A stretch of 64,000 nucleotides of DNA, taken from NCBI RefSeq assembly GCF_014644555.1, contig NZ_BMKX01000005.1, forward strand, positions 95,072 through 159,071, given 5' to 3'. This DNA comes from Glutamicibacter ardleyensis. GTDB taxonomy: Bacteria > Actinomycetota > Actinomycetes > Actinomycetales > Micrococcaceae. How positions within the stretch are numbered: position 1 is the first letter of the stretch; each line of letters starts with the position of its first letter. The position numbers were made by a program, and so were the translations under genes. Shown here one piece after another: positions 35,420-46,209 of this stretch. The notes under the pieces were generated by a model. The model ran no database searches, was not told the DNA's origin, and saw only the letters and a list, made by a program, of their open reading frames with translations.

Positions 35420-36742
35420 ATGAACGCTCCCGAAACCTTAGAGCTACGCCTTGGATCGATTGCCCACGGTGGACACACCGTGGCACGACATGAAGGTCGA
35501 GTAATTTTCGTCCGCCATGGGATTCCCGGCGAACTGGTCAACGTGGTGTTGACCGATGCCGGCGAAACCGCCAAATTTTGGCGTGCAGATGTCGTTGAGG
35601 TACTCGAAGCCAGCGAACATCGAGTGCCTCATATCTGGGACCAGGCCGATGCACTGACTCACCGCGACCCGGTGGGCGGAGCAGAATTTGGCCATATTAG
35701 TCTGGATTACCAGCGCGTGCTCAAGGCGCAGGTGGCCGCGGAGCAGCTGACTCGTCTGGGTGGGCTGAAAGCCGAAGACTACAATTTCCCTGCGGTGCAG
35801 GCAGTACCGGGAAACGCGGACGGCCTTGGCTGGCGTACCCGGATGTCCTACTCGGTGACCGAGAGTGGCCACTTGGCCATGAGCGGTTTTCGCAGCAATG
35901 AACTGACCGAGATTACCCAGATGCCTTTGGCGCATCCTGGGATCGAGGCCATTGGGTTGTACTCGGTGGACTTTAGCGGAATCGATCGGGTGGAAGTCGC
36001 GGTATCAAGCCGGGACGATTCCACGGTGCTCGTGCTGCTTTCAGAAGTTCTCCCAGGCGCTGCCTTGCGTGTGGCGAAGCAACTTCCAGAGGGCGTCAAT
36101 CTTGCCGTCTTTAGCCAAATGGGTGGTTCCGCGGCCGACGGCAAAGGCGAGCTTGAGGTTATCACCGGCAATGGCTGGCTCACTGAGCAGGTGTTGGGCA
36201 ATTTCTTCCGCATTACCGGTGAAGGTTTCTGGCAGGTGCACCGCAGCGCCGCAACGCTTTTGACCGAGCGCGTCATGGATCTTACAGCCCCAGAATCTGG
36301 CGAAGTCATTGCCGACCTATACGCCGGCGCGGGACTTTTCTCCTTACCGCTGGCCGAAGCAGTGGGACCACAGGGGCGAGTTTTTAGCATCGAAGGTGCA
36401 CCGGGAACTCACGAGGATGCGAAGAGAAATCTAGCTCAGACCCCACAGGTTACCGTGACACGCGGCCGGGTAGAGCGCTTGATGCGCCAGCTGGCTCGCG
36501 AGGCTCAGCTGGACGCAGTGGTCTTGGATCCACCGCGCACCGGTTTGGATAAGCAGTCAGCAGCGGAATTGGCTACTAGTGGTGTTCCACGCATTTGTTA
36601 CGTCTCGTGTGACCCGGCAGCTTTTGCCCGAGATACGGCTCGTTTGATGGCTCGCGGCTACGAATTAGATCACATGGAGATTCACGATTTATACCCGCAT
36701 ACTCACCATATGGAGTCGATTGGTCTGTTCGTCCGCCGTTAG
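35420..36742 (+). CDS. TRAM-domain class I SAM-dependent RNA methyltransferase (RumA/TrmA family, uracil-C5)
   Basis: A 440-aa methyltransferase. Residues about 5-65 are a TRAM domain (LRLGSIAHGGHTVARHEGRV, FVRHGIPGELV). The SAM-binding motif is IADLYAGAGLFSLPLAE. The catalytic region has LDPPRTGLDK and CYVSCDPAAFARD, with C397 the nucleophile, and a family-typical Glu follows in HHMESIGLF. These uracil-C5 methyltransferases act on rRNA or tRNA. The N-terminal Fe-S cysteines of RumA are absent. ATG 35420 follows AAGG at 9 bases; an open frame from 35237 overlaps the permease and is rejected. It is linked to the APC permease as in other actinobacteria. Confidence 0.87.
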   Translation: MNAPETLELRLGSIAHGGHTVARHEGRVIFVRHGIPGELVNVVLTDAGETAKFWRADVVEVLEASEHRVPHIWDQADALTHRDPVGGAEFGHISLDYQRVLKAQVAAEQLTRLGGLKAEDYNFPAVQAVPGNADGLGWRTRMSYSVTESGHLAMSGFRSNELTEITQMPLAHPGIEAIGLYSVDFSGIDRVEVAVSSRDDSTVLVLLSEVLPGAALRVAKQLPEGVNLAVFSQMGGSAADGKGELEVITGNGWLTEQVLGNFFRITGEGFWQVHRSAATLLTERVMDLTAPESGEVIADLYAGAGLFSLPLAEAVGPQGRVFSIEGAPGTHEDAKRNLAQTPQVTVTRGRVERLMRQLAREAQLDAVVLDPPRTGLDKQSAAELATSGVPRICYVSCDPAAFARDTARLMARGYELDHMEIHDLYPHTHHMESIGLFVRR

Positions 36743-36860
36743 ACCATGATTTTAAGCGCTTGAACCACAAATTAAGCGTAAAATTTCTGCGGATCCGGCA
36801 TTTTCTCCCAGTTGCGGATAGACTGGGGTTAGCTCTGCAGCAATACAAATATGACATTCT

Positions 36861-36880
36861 CAGTTAGGAGCGCCTAACTG
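36861..36880. promoter_or_regulatory. Inverted repeat 1 upstream of acnA
   Basis: CAGTTAGGAGCGCCTAACTG has perfect 8-bp arms (CAGTTAGG / CCTAACTG) and a 4-base AGCG spacer, 53 bases before the acnA ATG. The TTAGG/CCTAA ends recall iron-box half-sites but the spacing is too short for DtxR. It is probably an operator. Confidence 0.5.
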
Positions 36881-36883
36881 GAA

Positions 36884-36903
36884 TTATGTATGAGCATGCA
36901 TAA
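36884..36903. promoter_or_regulatory. Inverted repeat 2 upstream of acnA
   Basis: TTATGTATGAGCATGCATAA has 9-bp arms with one mismatch and an AG spacer. It is centred 23 bases (about two turns) from repeat 1 and 39 bases before the acnA start. Confidence 0.45.
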
Positions 36904-36932
36904 AGAATGAGTGTCTGGCGAGAGGAGTCCCA

Positions 36933-39641
36933 ATGAGTAAAGTGGACAGTTTCGGTGCCAAGGGCGTACTTGACGTCAAGGGAACCGAATATGAAATTTA
37001 CCGACTGAATAAGGTCGAAGGCTCGGAAAGCCTTCCCTACAGCTTGAAGGTTCTACTTGAGAACCTGCTTCGCACTGAAGATGGTGCGAACATCACCGCA
37101 GACCACGTAAAGGCCGTAGGCCAGTGGGATGCATCGGCTCAGCCGAACACCGAGATCCAGTTCACCCCAGCCCGCGTGCTGATGCAGGACTTCACCGGTG
37201 TGCCTTGCATCGTTGACCTTGCAACCATGCGCGAGGCAGTTCAGGAACTCGGTGGAGATCCTACCCGCGTGAACCCACTGGCACCTGCTGAAATGGTCAT
37301 CGACCACTCCGTGCAGATCGATACCTTTGGTTTCGCAGGCGCCGTCGAGCGCAACATGGAAATCGAATACCAGCGCAATGGTGAGCGTTACCAGTTCCTG
37401 CGCTGGGGCCAGACCGCATTTGACGACTTCAAGGTCGTCCCGCCAGGCACCGGCATTGTGCACCAGGTCAACATCGAGTTCCTGGCTCGCACCGTGATGA
37501 CCCGCGAAGTTGACGGCGTGCTGCGCGCATACCCAGATACTTGTGTCGGCACCGACTCGCACACCACCATGGTTAACGGTATGGGCGTGCTGGGCTGGGG
37601 CGTTGGTGGCATTGAGGCCGAGGCAGCGATGCTCGGCCAGCCTGTCTCCATGCTGATCCCACGCGTTGTTGGCTTCAAGCTTGCTGGCTCGATCCCAGCC
37701 GGCGCGACCGCAACCGACGTGGTGCTGACCATCACCGAAACGCTGCGTAAGCACGGCGTTGTGGGCAAGTTCGTTGAGTTCTACGGTGAAGGCGTGGCAG
37801 CTGTGCCATTGGCTAACCGTGCAACCATCGGCAACATGTCCCCAGAGTTCGGCTCCACCGCCGCAATGTTCCCAATTGACGACGTCACCTTGGATTACCT
37901 GCGCCTCACGGGCCGCAGCCAGGAGAACGTGGACCTCGTTGAGGCTTACGCCAAGGAACAGGGCATGTGGCACGATCCAAGCCGCGAGATCCGTTTCTCG
38001 GAATACCTCGAGCTGGATCTGTCCACCGTCGTTCCATCGATTGCCGGCCCGAAGCGTCCACAGGACCGCATCGAGCTGTCTTCGTCGAAGGAACAGTTCC
38101 GCAAGGACATCCACAACTACGTATCGAACGCCGAAGACACCCAGGGTGTTGGACGTCCGTCGACCGCAGTTGAGGTCACCAAGGAAGATGGCCAGAAGTT
38201 CACCATCGACCACGGTTTGGTTTCGATCGCTTCGATCACCTCGTGCACCAACACCTCGAACCCTTCGGTCATGCTTGCCGCTGCAGTACTTGCACGCAAC
38301 GCCGCCGACAAGGGCCTGTCCTCCAAGCCATGGGTCAAGACTTCGGTCGCCCCAGGCTCGAAGGTTGTCACCGAGTACTACGAGAAGTCCGGCCTGATGC
38401 CATACCTAGAGAAGCTTGGCTTCTTCGTGGTTGGTTACGGTTGCGCTACTTGCATTGGTAACTCCGGTCCATTGGATGCCGAGATCTCCGAGGCAATCAA
38501 CACCAACGACCTCGCAGCCACCGCAGTTCTTTCGGGTAACCGTAACTTCGAAGGCCGCATCAACCCAGACGTCAAGATGAACTACCTGGCTTCCCCGCCA
38601 CTAGTTATCGCTTACGCACTGGCCGGCACCATGGACTTCGACTTCGAAACCGATTCCCTGGGCAAGGACAACGAGGGCAACGACGTCTTCCTGAAGGACA
38701 TCTGGCCATCGCCTGTTGAGGTTCAGGAAATCATTGATTCCTCGATCGACGAAGGCATGTTCGCTAAGGGTTACGAAGGCGTCTTCGAAGGTGACGATCG
38801 CTGGAAGGCACTTGACACCCCAGAAGGCTCGACCTTCAAGTGGGACGAGAAGTCGACCTACGCACGTAAGGCACCTTACTTCGACGGCATGACCGCCGAA
38901 CCAGCACCGGTTGAGGATATCTCCGCTGCTCGCGTTCTGCTCAAGCTTGGCGATTCGGTCACCACCGACCACATCTCACCTGCAGGTTCGTTCAAGTCGG
39001 AAACCCCGGCTGGTCAGTACCTGATCGCAAACGGTGTGGATCGCAAGGACTTCAACTCCTACGGCTCACGCCGTGGTAACCACGAAGTCATGATCCGCGG
39101 TACCTTCGCGAACATCCGTATCAAGAACCAGCTGCTGGACGGCGTCGAGGGTGGCTTCACCCGCGACTTCACCCAGGATGGCGCTCCACAGTCGTACGTG
39201 TACGACGCTGCGGAGAACTACAAGGCTGCCGGCACCCCGCTGGTCGTTCTTGGTGGTAAGGAATACGGTTCGGGCTCCTCGCGTGACTGGGCCGCCAAGG
39301 GCACCGCACTGCTGGGTGTCAAGGCCGTCATCACCGAGTCCTTCGAGCGTATCCACCGCTCGAACCTGATCGGTATGGGCGTTCTGCCACTGCAGTTCCC
39401 ACAGGGCGAGTCCGCTGATTCGCTGGGTCTAACCGGTACCGAGAGCTTCTCGATCGCCGGCGTGACCGAGCTGAACAACGGCACCACCCCGAAGACCCTG
39501 AAGGTGACCGCTACCGCCGAAGACGGCAAGGTCACCGAGTTCGATGCGGATCTGCGTATCGACACCCCAGGCGAAGCAGACTACTACCGTAACGGTGGCA
39601 TCCTGCAGTACGTCCTGCGTCAGATCGCAGCTTCTAACTAA
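36933..39641 (+). CDS. acnA: Aconitate hydratase
   Basis: Fe-S aconitase A (902 aa) converting citrate to isocitrate in the TCA cycle. Cluster cysteines are in [11 protein letters not shown] (near residue 440) and [12 protein letters not shown] (near 504-507). Other recognisable motifs are [19 protein letters not shown], the swivel-domain [12 protein letters not shown] and [13 protein letters not shown]. The ATG follows GAGAGGAGTCCCA. Codon choice is strongly biased towards C/G-ending preferred codons (for example GGC, CTG, ACC), more than in neighbouring genes, which suggests high expression. Two inverted repeats lie in its leader/promoter, and a hairpin follows the stop. No acnR-type regulator follows it here. 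Confidence 0.97.
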   Translation: MSKVDSFGAKGVLDVKGTEYEIYRLNKVEGSESLPYSLKVLLENLLRTEDGANITADHVKAVGQWDASAQPNTEIQFTPARVLMQDFTGVPCIVDLATMREAVQELGGDPTRVNPLAPAEMVIDHSVQIDTFGFAGAVERNMEIEYQRNGERYQFLRWGQTAFDDFKVVPPGTGIVHQVNIEFLARTVMTREVDGVLRAYPDTCVGTDSHTTMVNGMGVLGWGVGGIEAEAAMLGQPVSMLIPRVVGFKLAGSIPAGATATDVVLTITETLRKHGVVGKFVEFYGEGVAAVPLANRATIGNMSPEFGSTAAMFPIDDVTLDYLRLTGRSQENVDLVEAYAKEQGMWHDPSREIRFSEYLELDLSTVVPSIAGPKRPQDRIELSSSKEQFRKDIHNYVSNAEDTQGVGRPSTAVEVTKEDGQKFTIDHGLVSIASITSCTNTSNPSVMLAAAVLARNAADKGLSSKPWVKTSVAPGSKVVTEYYEKSGLMPYLEKLGFFVVGYGCATCIGNSGPLDAEISEAINTNDLAATAVLSGNRNFEGRINPDVKMNYLASPPLVIAYALAGTMDFDFETDSLGKDNEGNDVFLKDIWPSPVEVQEIIDSSIDEGMFAKGYEGVFEGDDRWKALDTPEGSTFKWDEKSTYARKAPYFDGMTAEPAPVEDISAARVLLKLGDSVTTDHISPAGSFKSETPAGQYLIANGVDRKDFNSYGSRRGNHEVMIRGTFANIRIKNQLLDGVEGGFTRDFTQDGAPQSYVYDAAENYKAAGTPLVVLGGKEYGSGSSRDWAAKGTALLGVKAVITESFERIHRSNLIGMGVLPLQFPQGESADSLGLTGTESFSIAGVTELNNGTTPKTLKVTATAEDGKVTEFDADLRIDTPGEADYYRNGGILQYVLRQIAASN

Positions 39642-39679
39642 GGTTTTGACCACTAGTTAGTTTCAGCTTCTGGAACAAG

Positions 39680-39715
39680 CCGAAGGCCTCAAAGCGCAAG
39701 CTTTGAGGCCTTCGG
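39680..39715 (+). terminator. Hairpin after acnA
   Basis: CCGAAGGCCTCAAAGC (39680-39695) and GCTTTGAGGCCTTCGG (39700-39715) are perfect 16-bp arms around GCAA. There is no clear U-run (TCGGTTAAC follows). It is the only recognisable element in the 317-base gap 39642-39958; I see no gene or RNA in the rest. Confidence 0.7.
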
Positions 39716-39958
39716 TCGGTTAACTAGGGCTCATACTTAGACTGAACTCTCGCGATCTTTGGGCAGCTCAAGCGGTGTTCGAAGAAGCGGGGAAACGTGC
39801 GCTCAGAAGCGTCAGTGCATCTGTCTACCCATAAGATTCAGCGTCCGTTACCTTCTGGCAGCGACTAGATTTCCACCTTGAGTGAATCACTGCGAAAGAC
39901 TACAAACGGCTAAAATTCTCCTTAGTATGAACTGTGAACCGTACAAGGAGCATGGAAC

Positions 39959-40813
39959 ATGAGTAACGTCTGGCACGAGGAACTGCTCAACGAAGACCAA
40001 GCTGCACAAATTGAAGAATGGCTTACCGATCCACAAATTGTCGCAGATCTTTCGTGGGGCCTGACTGACACCAAGGTTCTTCAGCTTTGGTCGGGTGGAC
40101 AGCAATATATCCTTAAAACGGCTGACGCGAAGAATCATCACATGCAACGCGAATTTGTGGCTCACGCGAGGTTTACAAGGCCACTGGTTGAGCTCGGAGT
40201 AACTGCACGGGCACGCTTTGTGGATGAATCCTTGCGGTTATTGGTGATGGACTATCTGCCTGGGTACTTATGCGACCATTCACCGGCCGAATTGGATCCA
40301 GAGATCCACGTTCAGGCCGGACGTGCGTTGCGGCTTATCCACGATCACTTCTCGTACAACGACGAAAACTACGAGAAAAAGTTCATTCGCAAATGCCTTA
40401 ACTGGCTATCGGCTGACCATCGAATCAATCCGCACGTCGTAGCGCGCGCGGGCACTGCACTGAGTGAATATCGCACCGAAGCTTCACTGTTAGTACCGAC
40501 CCATGGTGATTGGCAGCCACGCAACTGGATAATTAATGGGGACAGACTCCACGTTATTGATTTTGGGCGTTTCGATTTTCGTCCTGCGTCGAGCGATCTG
40601 AATCGGCTAGCTGTCCAACAATGGAAAGACGCGCCGGAATTGGAATCCGCGTTCTTTGAAGGATATGGAGATGATCCTCGAGATTCCAGAACTTGGCCGA
40701 TCATCTCGCTACGCGAAGCAATAGGCACCGCGGTCTGGGCCTATCAAGTAGGAGACACCGACTTTGAAGCGCAGGGGCACCAGATGTTGCGCGATGCGCT
40801 AGAACTCTTCTGA
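39959..40813 (+). CDS. Phosphotransferase (aminoglycoside/choline kinase-like fold)
   Basis: A 284-aa protein of the APH/choline kinase superfamily. The catalytic loop is THGDWQPRNW (about 180-189), equivalent to Brenner's HxDxxxxN, with the metal-binding DFG in VIDFGRFDF (about 200). The N-lobe has LQLWSGGQQYILKTADA for nucleotide binding. The phosphate acceptor cannot be told from sequence; aminoglycosides, other small molecules or homoserine-like substrates are all possible. ATG 39959 follows AAGGAG at 8 bases. It stands alone between acnA and dxs, with no resistance or mobile context. Confidence 0.8.
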   Translation: MSNVWHEELLNEDQAAQIEEWLTDPQIVADLSWGLTDTKVLQLWSGGQQYILKTADAKNHHMQREFVAHARFTRPLVELGVTARARFVDESLRLLVMDYLPGYLCDHSPAELDPEIHVQAGRALRLIHDHFSYNDENYEKKFIRKCLNWLSADHRINPHVVARAGTALSEYRTEASLLVPTHGDWQPRNWIINGDRLHVIDFGRFDFRPASSDLNRLAVQQWKDAPELESAFFEGYGDDPRDSRTWPIISLREAIGTAVWAYQVGDTDFEAQGHQMLRDALELF

Positions 40814-40929
40814 GAAATCAACAAGAACAGCGCCCTGCGGGAAAATACGGTGACAGTAGCCAAGGTCATTGCCGGGAAATTCGCACCATATCCAAACGTG
40901 ACGGATAATGGAAAGAGTCCTGCGAAAGC

Positions 40930-40935
40930 TATAAT
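40930..40935 (+). promoter_or_regulatory. dxs: Putative -10 of the dxs promoter inside an inverted repeat
   Basis: TATAAT, a perfect sigma-70 -10, lies 57 bases before the dxs GTG. It is enclosed by TGCGAAA (40921-40927) and its complement TTTCGCA (40941-40947). The -35 is weak. The enclosing repeat could be a regulator site. Confidence 0.5.
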
Positions 40936-40992
40936 TAGTGTTTCGCATGGATTGACCGGTCCGTAATGGGCGAACATGTAAAGGGGATGACA

Positions 40993-42960
40993 GTGTCTTT
41001 ATTGGAGACCATCAATAAGCCTAGCGATCTGCGGGCTCTCACCCTAGAACAATTGGAAGATCTCGCAGGAGAAATCCGCGCCTTCCTCATTGCCAACGTT
41101 GCGCGTACCGGTGGCCATCTCGGCCCAAACTTGGGCGTCGTTGAATTGACGCTGGGCATCCACCGCGTCTTTGATTCACCGACCGACTCCATCGTTTTTG
41201 ACACCGGACACCAGTCCTACGTACACAAGCTGCTCACCGGGCGAAAAGATTTCACCACGCTGCGCCAACAAGGCGGCCTGGCCGGATATCCGGACCGTGG
41301 CGAGTCCGAGCATGACATCGTCGAGTCCTCGCACGCCTCCGCCTCCCTGTCCTGGGTTGATGGCATCTCGCGGGCCAACAAACTTCGTAAGCAGACCGAG
41401 CGCTACGCCATCGCGCTAGTCGGCGACGGTGCGCTGACCGGCGGCATGGCTTGGGAAGCGGTCAACAATATTGCCGCTGACAAAGACCGCAAAGCAATTA
41501 TTGTCGTCAATGACAACGGGCGTTCCTACGCGCCGACCATTGGCGGGCTAGCCAACCAGCTCTCCGGGTTGCGCCAGCAACTAGACAAGTTCCGCACCCA
41601 CCCTTCCTACGAAGACGCCATGAGCAAGCTCAAGGGCAAGCTCAAAGACTCGGGCGCCGTAGGAACCTTCGCCTACAAATCCCTGCACGCCACCAAAAAG
41701 GGAATCAAAGATTGGTGGGCGCCTCAGGGATTGTTCGAGGACCTCGGACTGAAATATATTGGCCCGATCGACGGTCACAACCAGCGTGCCGTCGAAGAAG
41801 CCCTGCTGCAAGCCAAGCAGTTCGGCGGTCCAGTGCTGGTTCATGCGATGACTGAAAAAGGTCACGGCTACGCTCCGGCCATCGCAGACGTGGCAGACCA
41901 GTTCCACGCGGTTGGCGTGATCGACCCGGAGACCGGCGTTCCGGTTGCCAGCGGGGGAGCAAAGAGCTGGACCAGCGTCTTCGGTGATGAAATTGCTTTG
42001 GTCGCCGACGAACGTGATGACATTGTCGCAATCACCGGTGCCATGCTGCAGCCGGTGGGCCTAAAGAAAATGGCCAACAAATACCCAGAGCGCGTCATCG
42101 ACGTAGGTATTGCCGAGCAGCACGCGATGACAGCCGCAGCGGGTTTGGCCTTCGGTGGCCTCCACCCAGTCGTCTGCGTCTACGCGACCTTCCTGAATCG
42201 CGCCTTTGACCAGCTGCTGATGGACGTTGCCCTGCACAAGGCCGGCGTCACCATCGTGCTAGACCGTGCTGGTGTCACCGGTCCAGATGGCCCCAGCCAC
42301 CACGGCATGTGGGATATGGCTTTGACACAGATTGTGCCGAATCTTCATCTGGCAGCACCGCGCGATGCCTCACGCTTGCGTGAAGAACTGCGCGAAGCAC
42401 TGGCCATCGACGATGCACCGAGCGTGGTGCGCTTCTCTAAGGGGTCGGTCGGTGAAGAAGTTGAGGCGATTGATCGGTTGCCTGACGGAGTTGACGTGCT
42501 CGCTCGCCTCGGAGATCGGGCCGCCCCGGACGTGCTGATCGTTTCGGTAGGAGCCATGAGCGAACTATCACTGGATGTGGCACATAGGCTCAACAGCCAA
42601 GGCATCTCGGTGAGCGTCGTTGACCCGCGCTGGGTACTGCCGGTTCCCGCCTCAGTCGTCTCTCTTGCCGCTCGCCACCGCATCGTGGTCTGTATCGAAG
42701 ATGGCGTGCGCGCCGGGGGCGTCGGTTCCCGCTTGCGCACCGAAATGCGGGCAGCCGGAGTAGATACCGCACTTAACGAAGTCGGTTTACCTACAGAATT
42801 CTTGGCCCACGGAACCCGCGCTCAGGTACTTGAACGGGTGGGACTCACCGCTCAACAGGTGGCTCGGGACACCATGGCCCAGGTTCTTGGAACCAAGGTG
42901 CCGTTCGCGCGTCCGCTGCCCGGACAAGATTTACCAACTGGTCAGATTCCCAAGCTGTGA
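40993..42960 (+). CDS. dxs: 1-deoxy-D-xylulose-5-phosphate synthase
   Basis: First enzyme of the MEP isoprenoid pathway (655 aa); it condenses pyruvate and glyceraldehyde 3-phosphate with thiamine diphosphate. The N-terminal [19 protein letters not shown], the ThDP/Mg motif [16 protein letters not shown] (about 143-158), and the transketolase-like [17 protein letters not shown] (about 422-438) are clear, and [16 protein letters not shown] contains the catalytic Glu. I prefer GTG 40993 because AAGGGG is six bases upstream and it yields [16 protein letters not shown]; in-frame ATG codons at 40966 and 40987 are alternatives. Its TGA overlaps the GTG of the DUF402 gene. Confidence 0.95.
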   Translation: MSLLETINKPSDLRALTLEQLEDLAGEIRAFLIANVARTGGHLGPNLGVVELTLGIHRVFDSPTDSIVFDTGHQSYVHKLLTGRKDFTTLRQQGGLAGYPDRGESEHDIVESSHASASLSWVDGISRANKLRKQTERYAIALVGDGALTGGMAWEAVNNIAADKDRKAIIVVNDNGRSYAPTIGGLANQLSGLRQQLDKFRTHPSYEDAMSKLKGKLKDSGAVGTFAYKSLHATKKGIKDWWAPQGLFEDLGLKYIGPIDGHNQRAVEEALLQAKQFGGPVLVHAMTEKGHGYAPAIADVADQFHAVGVIDPETGVPVASGGAKSWTSVFGDEIALVADERDDIVAITGAMLQPVGLKKMANKYPERVIDVGIAEQHAMTAAAGLAFGGLHPVVCVYATFLNRAFDQLLMDVALHKAGVTIVLDRAGVTGPDGPSHHGMWDMALTQIVPNLHLAAPRDASRLREELREALAIDDAPSVVRFSKGSVGEEVEAIDRLPDGVDVLARLGDRAAPDVLIVSVGAMSELSLDVAHRLNSQGISVSVVDPRWVLPVPASVVSLAARHRIVVCIEDGVRAGGVGSRLRTEMRAAGVDTALNEVGLPTEFLAHGTRAQVLERVGLTAQQVARDTMAQVLGTKVPFARPLPGQDLPTGQIPKL

Positions 42961-43544
42961 GCGCATCAATGCCGTTTCCCATCGGATTGACTCGCACCCC
43001 GGAATCGGTGCGTTTCGGCTCGCTCATTGTCAGCCGTGCCTGGAAATACGATGGCACACCGCATTGGGTGGTCCCCGGTTTTTATCTCGGCGCCGATGAA
43101 CATGGTCATTGGCTGCACCAACCGGCGGGTTCCTTGGTAGCACGTCCCGGAACCGCACATTTGGCGTTGACCGATGCGCTGTGTCTCATCCCGCATCACG
43201 GTTTTTGGGTCGCTACGCTTTACTCCGATGCAGCCGACGATTTTGACGTCTATATCGATTTGGCCACCTCGATTGGATGGCATCCGCTGCGCCGTGGGGG
43301 ATGGGAAGTAAATTCCGTCGATATGGATCTCGACGTCATTCGTTCACGTACCCGAGGCACCTTTTTAGACGATGAAGATGAGTTTGAAGAGCACGCGTTG
43401 AAGATGAACTACCCCGAAGAACTACAGCGTCAGATGCGCGAGACCAGCACGTCACTCATGGCCCAGGTAGCAGAGAACCTGCCACCCTTCACGCACTCAC
43501 ACCGACAGCTTTGGCTGGCAAAGGTCGCGGAACTTCCACGCTGA
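42957..43544 (+). CDS. DUF402 domain-containing protein
   Basis: A 195-aa protein with a DUF402 beta-barrel domain like FomD/nucleotide-phosphate hydrolases. Conserved parts are [20 protein letters not shown], a WVATLYSD strand, and the acidic metal-binding region [13 protein letters not shown] ... [13 protein letters not shown], which supplies four or more Asp. C-terminal residues are helical and basic. FomD relatives hydrolyse nucleoside diphosphates or CDP-linked substrates; the substrate here is unknown. Start GTG 42957 overlaps the dxs stop (GTGA), so translation is coupled to dxs. Confidence 0.75.
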   Translation: MSASMPFPIGLTRTPESVRFGSLIVSRAWKYDGTPHWVVPGFYLGADEHGHWLHQPAGSLVARPGTAHLALTDALCLIPHHGFWVATLYSDAADDFDVYIDLATSIGWHPLRRGGWEVNSVDMDLDVIRSRTRGTFLDDEDEFEEHALKMNYPEELQRQMRETSTSLMAQVAENLPPFTHSHRQLWLAKVAELPR

Positions 43545-43578
43545 GCCCAGCATTATCACCACTACTAAGGACAAAAAG

Positions 43579-44148
43579 ATGGCGATTATTCGCACCTACC
43601 GCTTGGACGAGAAGAACGAACTACAGTTCCGCGAAGCGTGGTACCAGCAGTTTGATGAAGACGAGCTGGGCCAGTTCGTGATTAACCATGGAACCGTGGG
43701 TCACATGTCAAAGACCAGCGATGTTCAAGATGTGAAGGTGGAACGAGCCGACGAGCTTTTCGCCGGTTTCCTCGCTGCCTGCGAAGAAGATGGCTACGCG
43801 CAGATCCCTGCCGAGCAGCAGAGCTGGGTGATTGTGCAGTATGCGCTGAAAACCAAAGATGGCACCGAGCGCGACCGCTACATGGAGAAGAAAGCCAAGG
43901 AAGCGCTCACCGGACATCTGGCCTGGCGTGGACTAGGGACCGTGGAATCGAGCGACTTCGCACCCAACAAGCTCAACATTCGGATCCTTTCGCCGGCTCC
44001 GAAACTCGCCGTGGCCTCGGTCAAGGTGTGCGTCCGCGATGCCAAATTGGATACCACTAAGATGAGCGTCGGAATTGCACCGTACGACAATATTGAAGCG
44101 GTCAAGATGGCACACCCGATGCCTGCCAAGCCGTTTTCGCTGAGCTAA
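43579..44148 (+). CDS. Conserved hypothetical protein (189 aa), WGR-like N-terminus possible
   Basis: I do not recognise a firm family. The N-terminal 75 residues (IRTYRLDEKNELQFREAWYQ; VINHGTVGHMSKTSDV; FAGFLAACEEDGYAQIP) are arranged like a WGR domain: a Y/W-containing strand, a GxxG hairpin and a helix ending in GYA. The second half contains WVIVQYALKTKDGTERDRY and a C-terminal LSPAPKLAVASVKVCVRDA. There are no membrane helices, signal peptide or catalytic motif that I can identify. ATG 43579 follows AAGGAC. It is 34 bases after DUF402 and 62 bases before the next small gene, all on one strand downstream of dxs. Confidence 0.6.
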   Translation: MAIIRTYRLDEKNELQFREAWYQQFDEDELGQFVINHGTVGHMSKTSDVQDVKVERADELFAGFLAACEEDGYAQIPAEQQSWVIVQYALKTKDGTERDRYMEKKAKEALTGHLAWRGLGTVESSDFAPNKLNIRILSPAPKLAVASVKVCVRDAKLDTTKMSVGIAPYDNIEAVKMAHPMPAKPFSLS

Positions 44149-44210
44149 TAACCTTCGGGCCGGGACTCCGGCCCACAGTAGGTTCTTCATGAACTAAGGA
44201 CAAAGGACAG

Positions 44211-44546
44211 ATGATTCCTCAAGAGGACCGGGACGAAACCCCGGGGACCAAGCGTAAGACATCGCAATTTGGTGCTACACGCACACCTCTACACTTGGTG
44301 TTTCAGGCTTGCCTCGGCGTAATCGTTGGTATCGGTATCACCTCGTTACTGAGCGAGGTCTCGCACGTACAGGTGGCCTTAGGCGGGGTGTTCGTGGTGC
44401 TCGCCGCGTGGATCGTGGAGCAGGGCTTCCGCTTGCCGGCACCGAATACAAAAACCGGCGCGCGAATCCGGCTGATCTTGCGCCTGGTCGCGCTGGTTGG
44501 TTTCACGATCGCCGTGAGCTCACTGCTGACGTTGATCGAAGCCTAG
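44211..44546 (+). CDS. Small hypothetical membrane protein (111 aa)
   Basis: The N-terminal 24 residues are polar (IPQEDRDETPGTKRKTSQF). Three hydrophobic segments follow, near 28-48 (LHLVFQACLGVIVGIGITSL), 52-68 and 85-108. No family is recognised. The ATG is preceded by AAGGAC at a good distance, and codon use resembles neighbouring genes, which supports it being real. It ends just before a strong bidirectional terminator. The role is unknown. Confidence 0.6.
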   Translation: MIPQEDRDETPGTKRKTSQFGATRTPLHLVFQACLGVIVGIGITSLLSEVSHVQVALGGVFVVLAAWIVEQGFRLPAPNTKTGARIRLILRLVALVGFTIAVSSLLTLIEA

Positions 44547-44580
44547 ACGCAGCCAAGAATTTTCGAATCCTGGCGGTTAA

Positions 44581-44632
44581 AATAAGCCGGCCAGAACATC
44601 TTTCAAAGATGTTCTGGCCGGCTTATTGTTAT
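44581..44632. terminator. Bidirectional terminator between the 111-aa gene and argG
   Basis: AATAAGCCGGCCAGAACATC plus TTT pairs with its perfect complement (44605-44627), giving a stem of about 22-23 bp and a minimal loop, with TGTTATTG following. It lies between two convergent genes (stops 44546 and 44645). Confidence 0.88.
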
Positions 44633-44644
44633 TGACTAAAATCC

Positions 44645-46081
<1,437 letters not shown>

Positions 46082-46084
46082 CTA

Positions 46085-46100
46085 ATGGATAAATATGCAA
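46085..46100 (-). promoter_or_regulatory. Possible ARG box (ArgR site) before argG
   Basis: On the minus strand the site reads TTGCATATTTATCCAT, matching the TGNAT-N4-ATNCA pattern of ArgR boxes. It is 13 bases upstream of the argG ATG. One site only, and the argR gene is not in this window. Confidence 0.4.
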
Positions 46101-46209
46101 CACAGTGAATCGAGGTGTGAAATGTTCAGCACACCGTCCTACCCGATAGCCTATGGGTAAGTCGCCGCCTAAGTGAAGCGGCACCGCGCAAATTATCAAA
46201 GAGGTGCTC

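Noticed and set aside
36861..36880. DtxR/IdeR iron box before acnA
   Set aside because: The TTAGG/CCTAA ends are present but the arms are separated by four bases, not the 19-bp iron-box geometry.
37053..38213. 386-codon open frame on the minus strand within acnA
   Set aside because: Caused by the strong codon bias of acnA; no family features or ribosome site.
39642..39958. Small gene or RNA in the acnA-phosphotransferase gap
   Set aside because: Only a terminator hairpin was found; no coding or structured RNA signal was seen.
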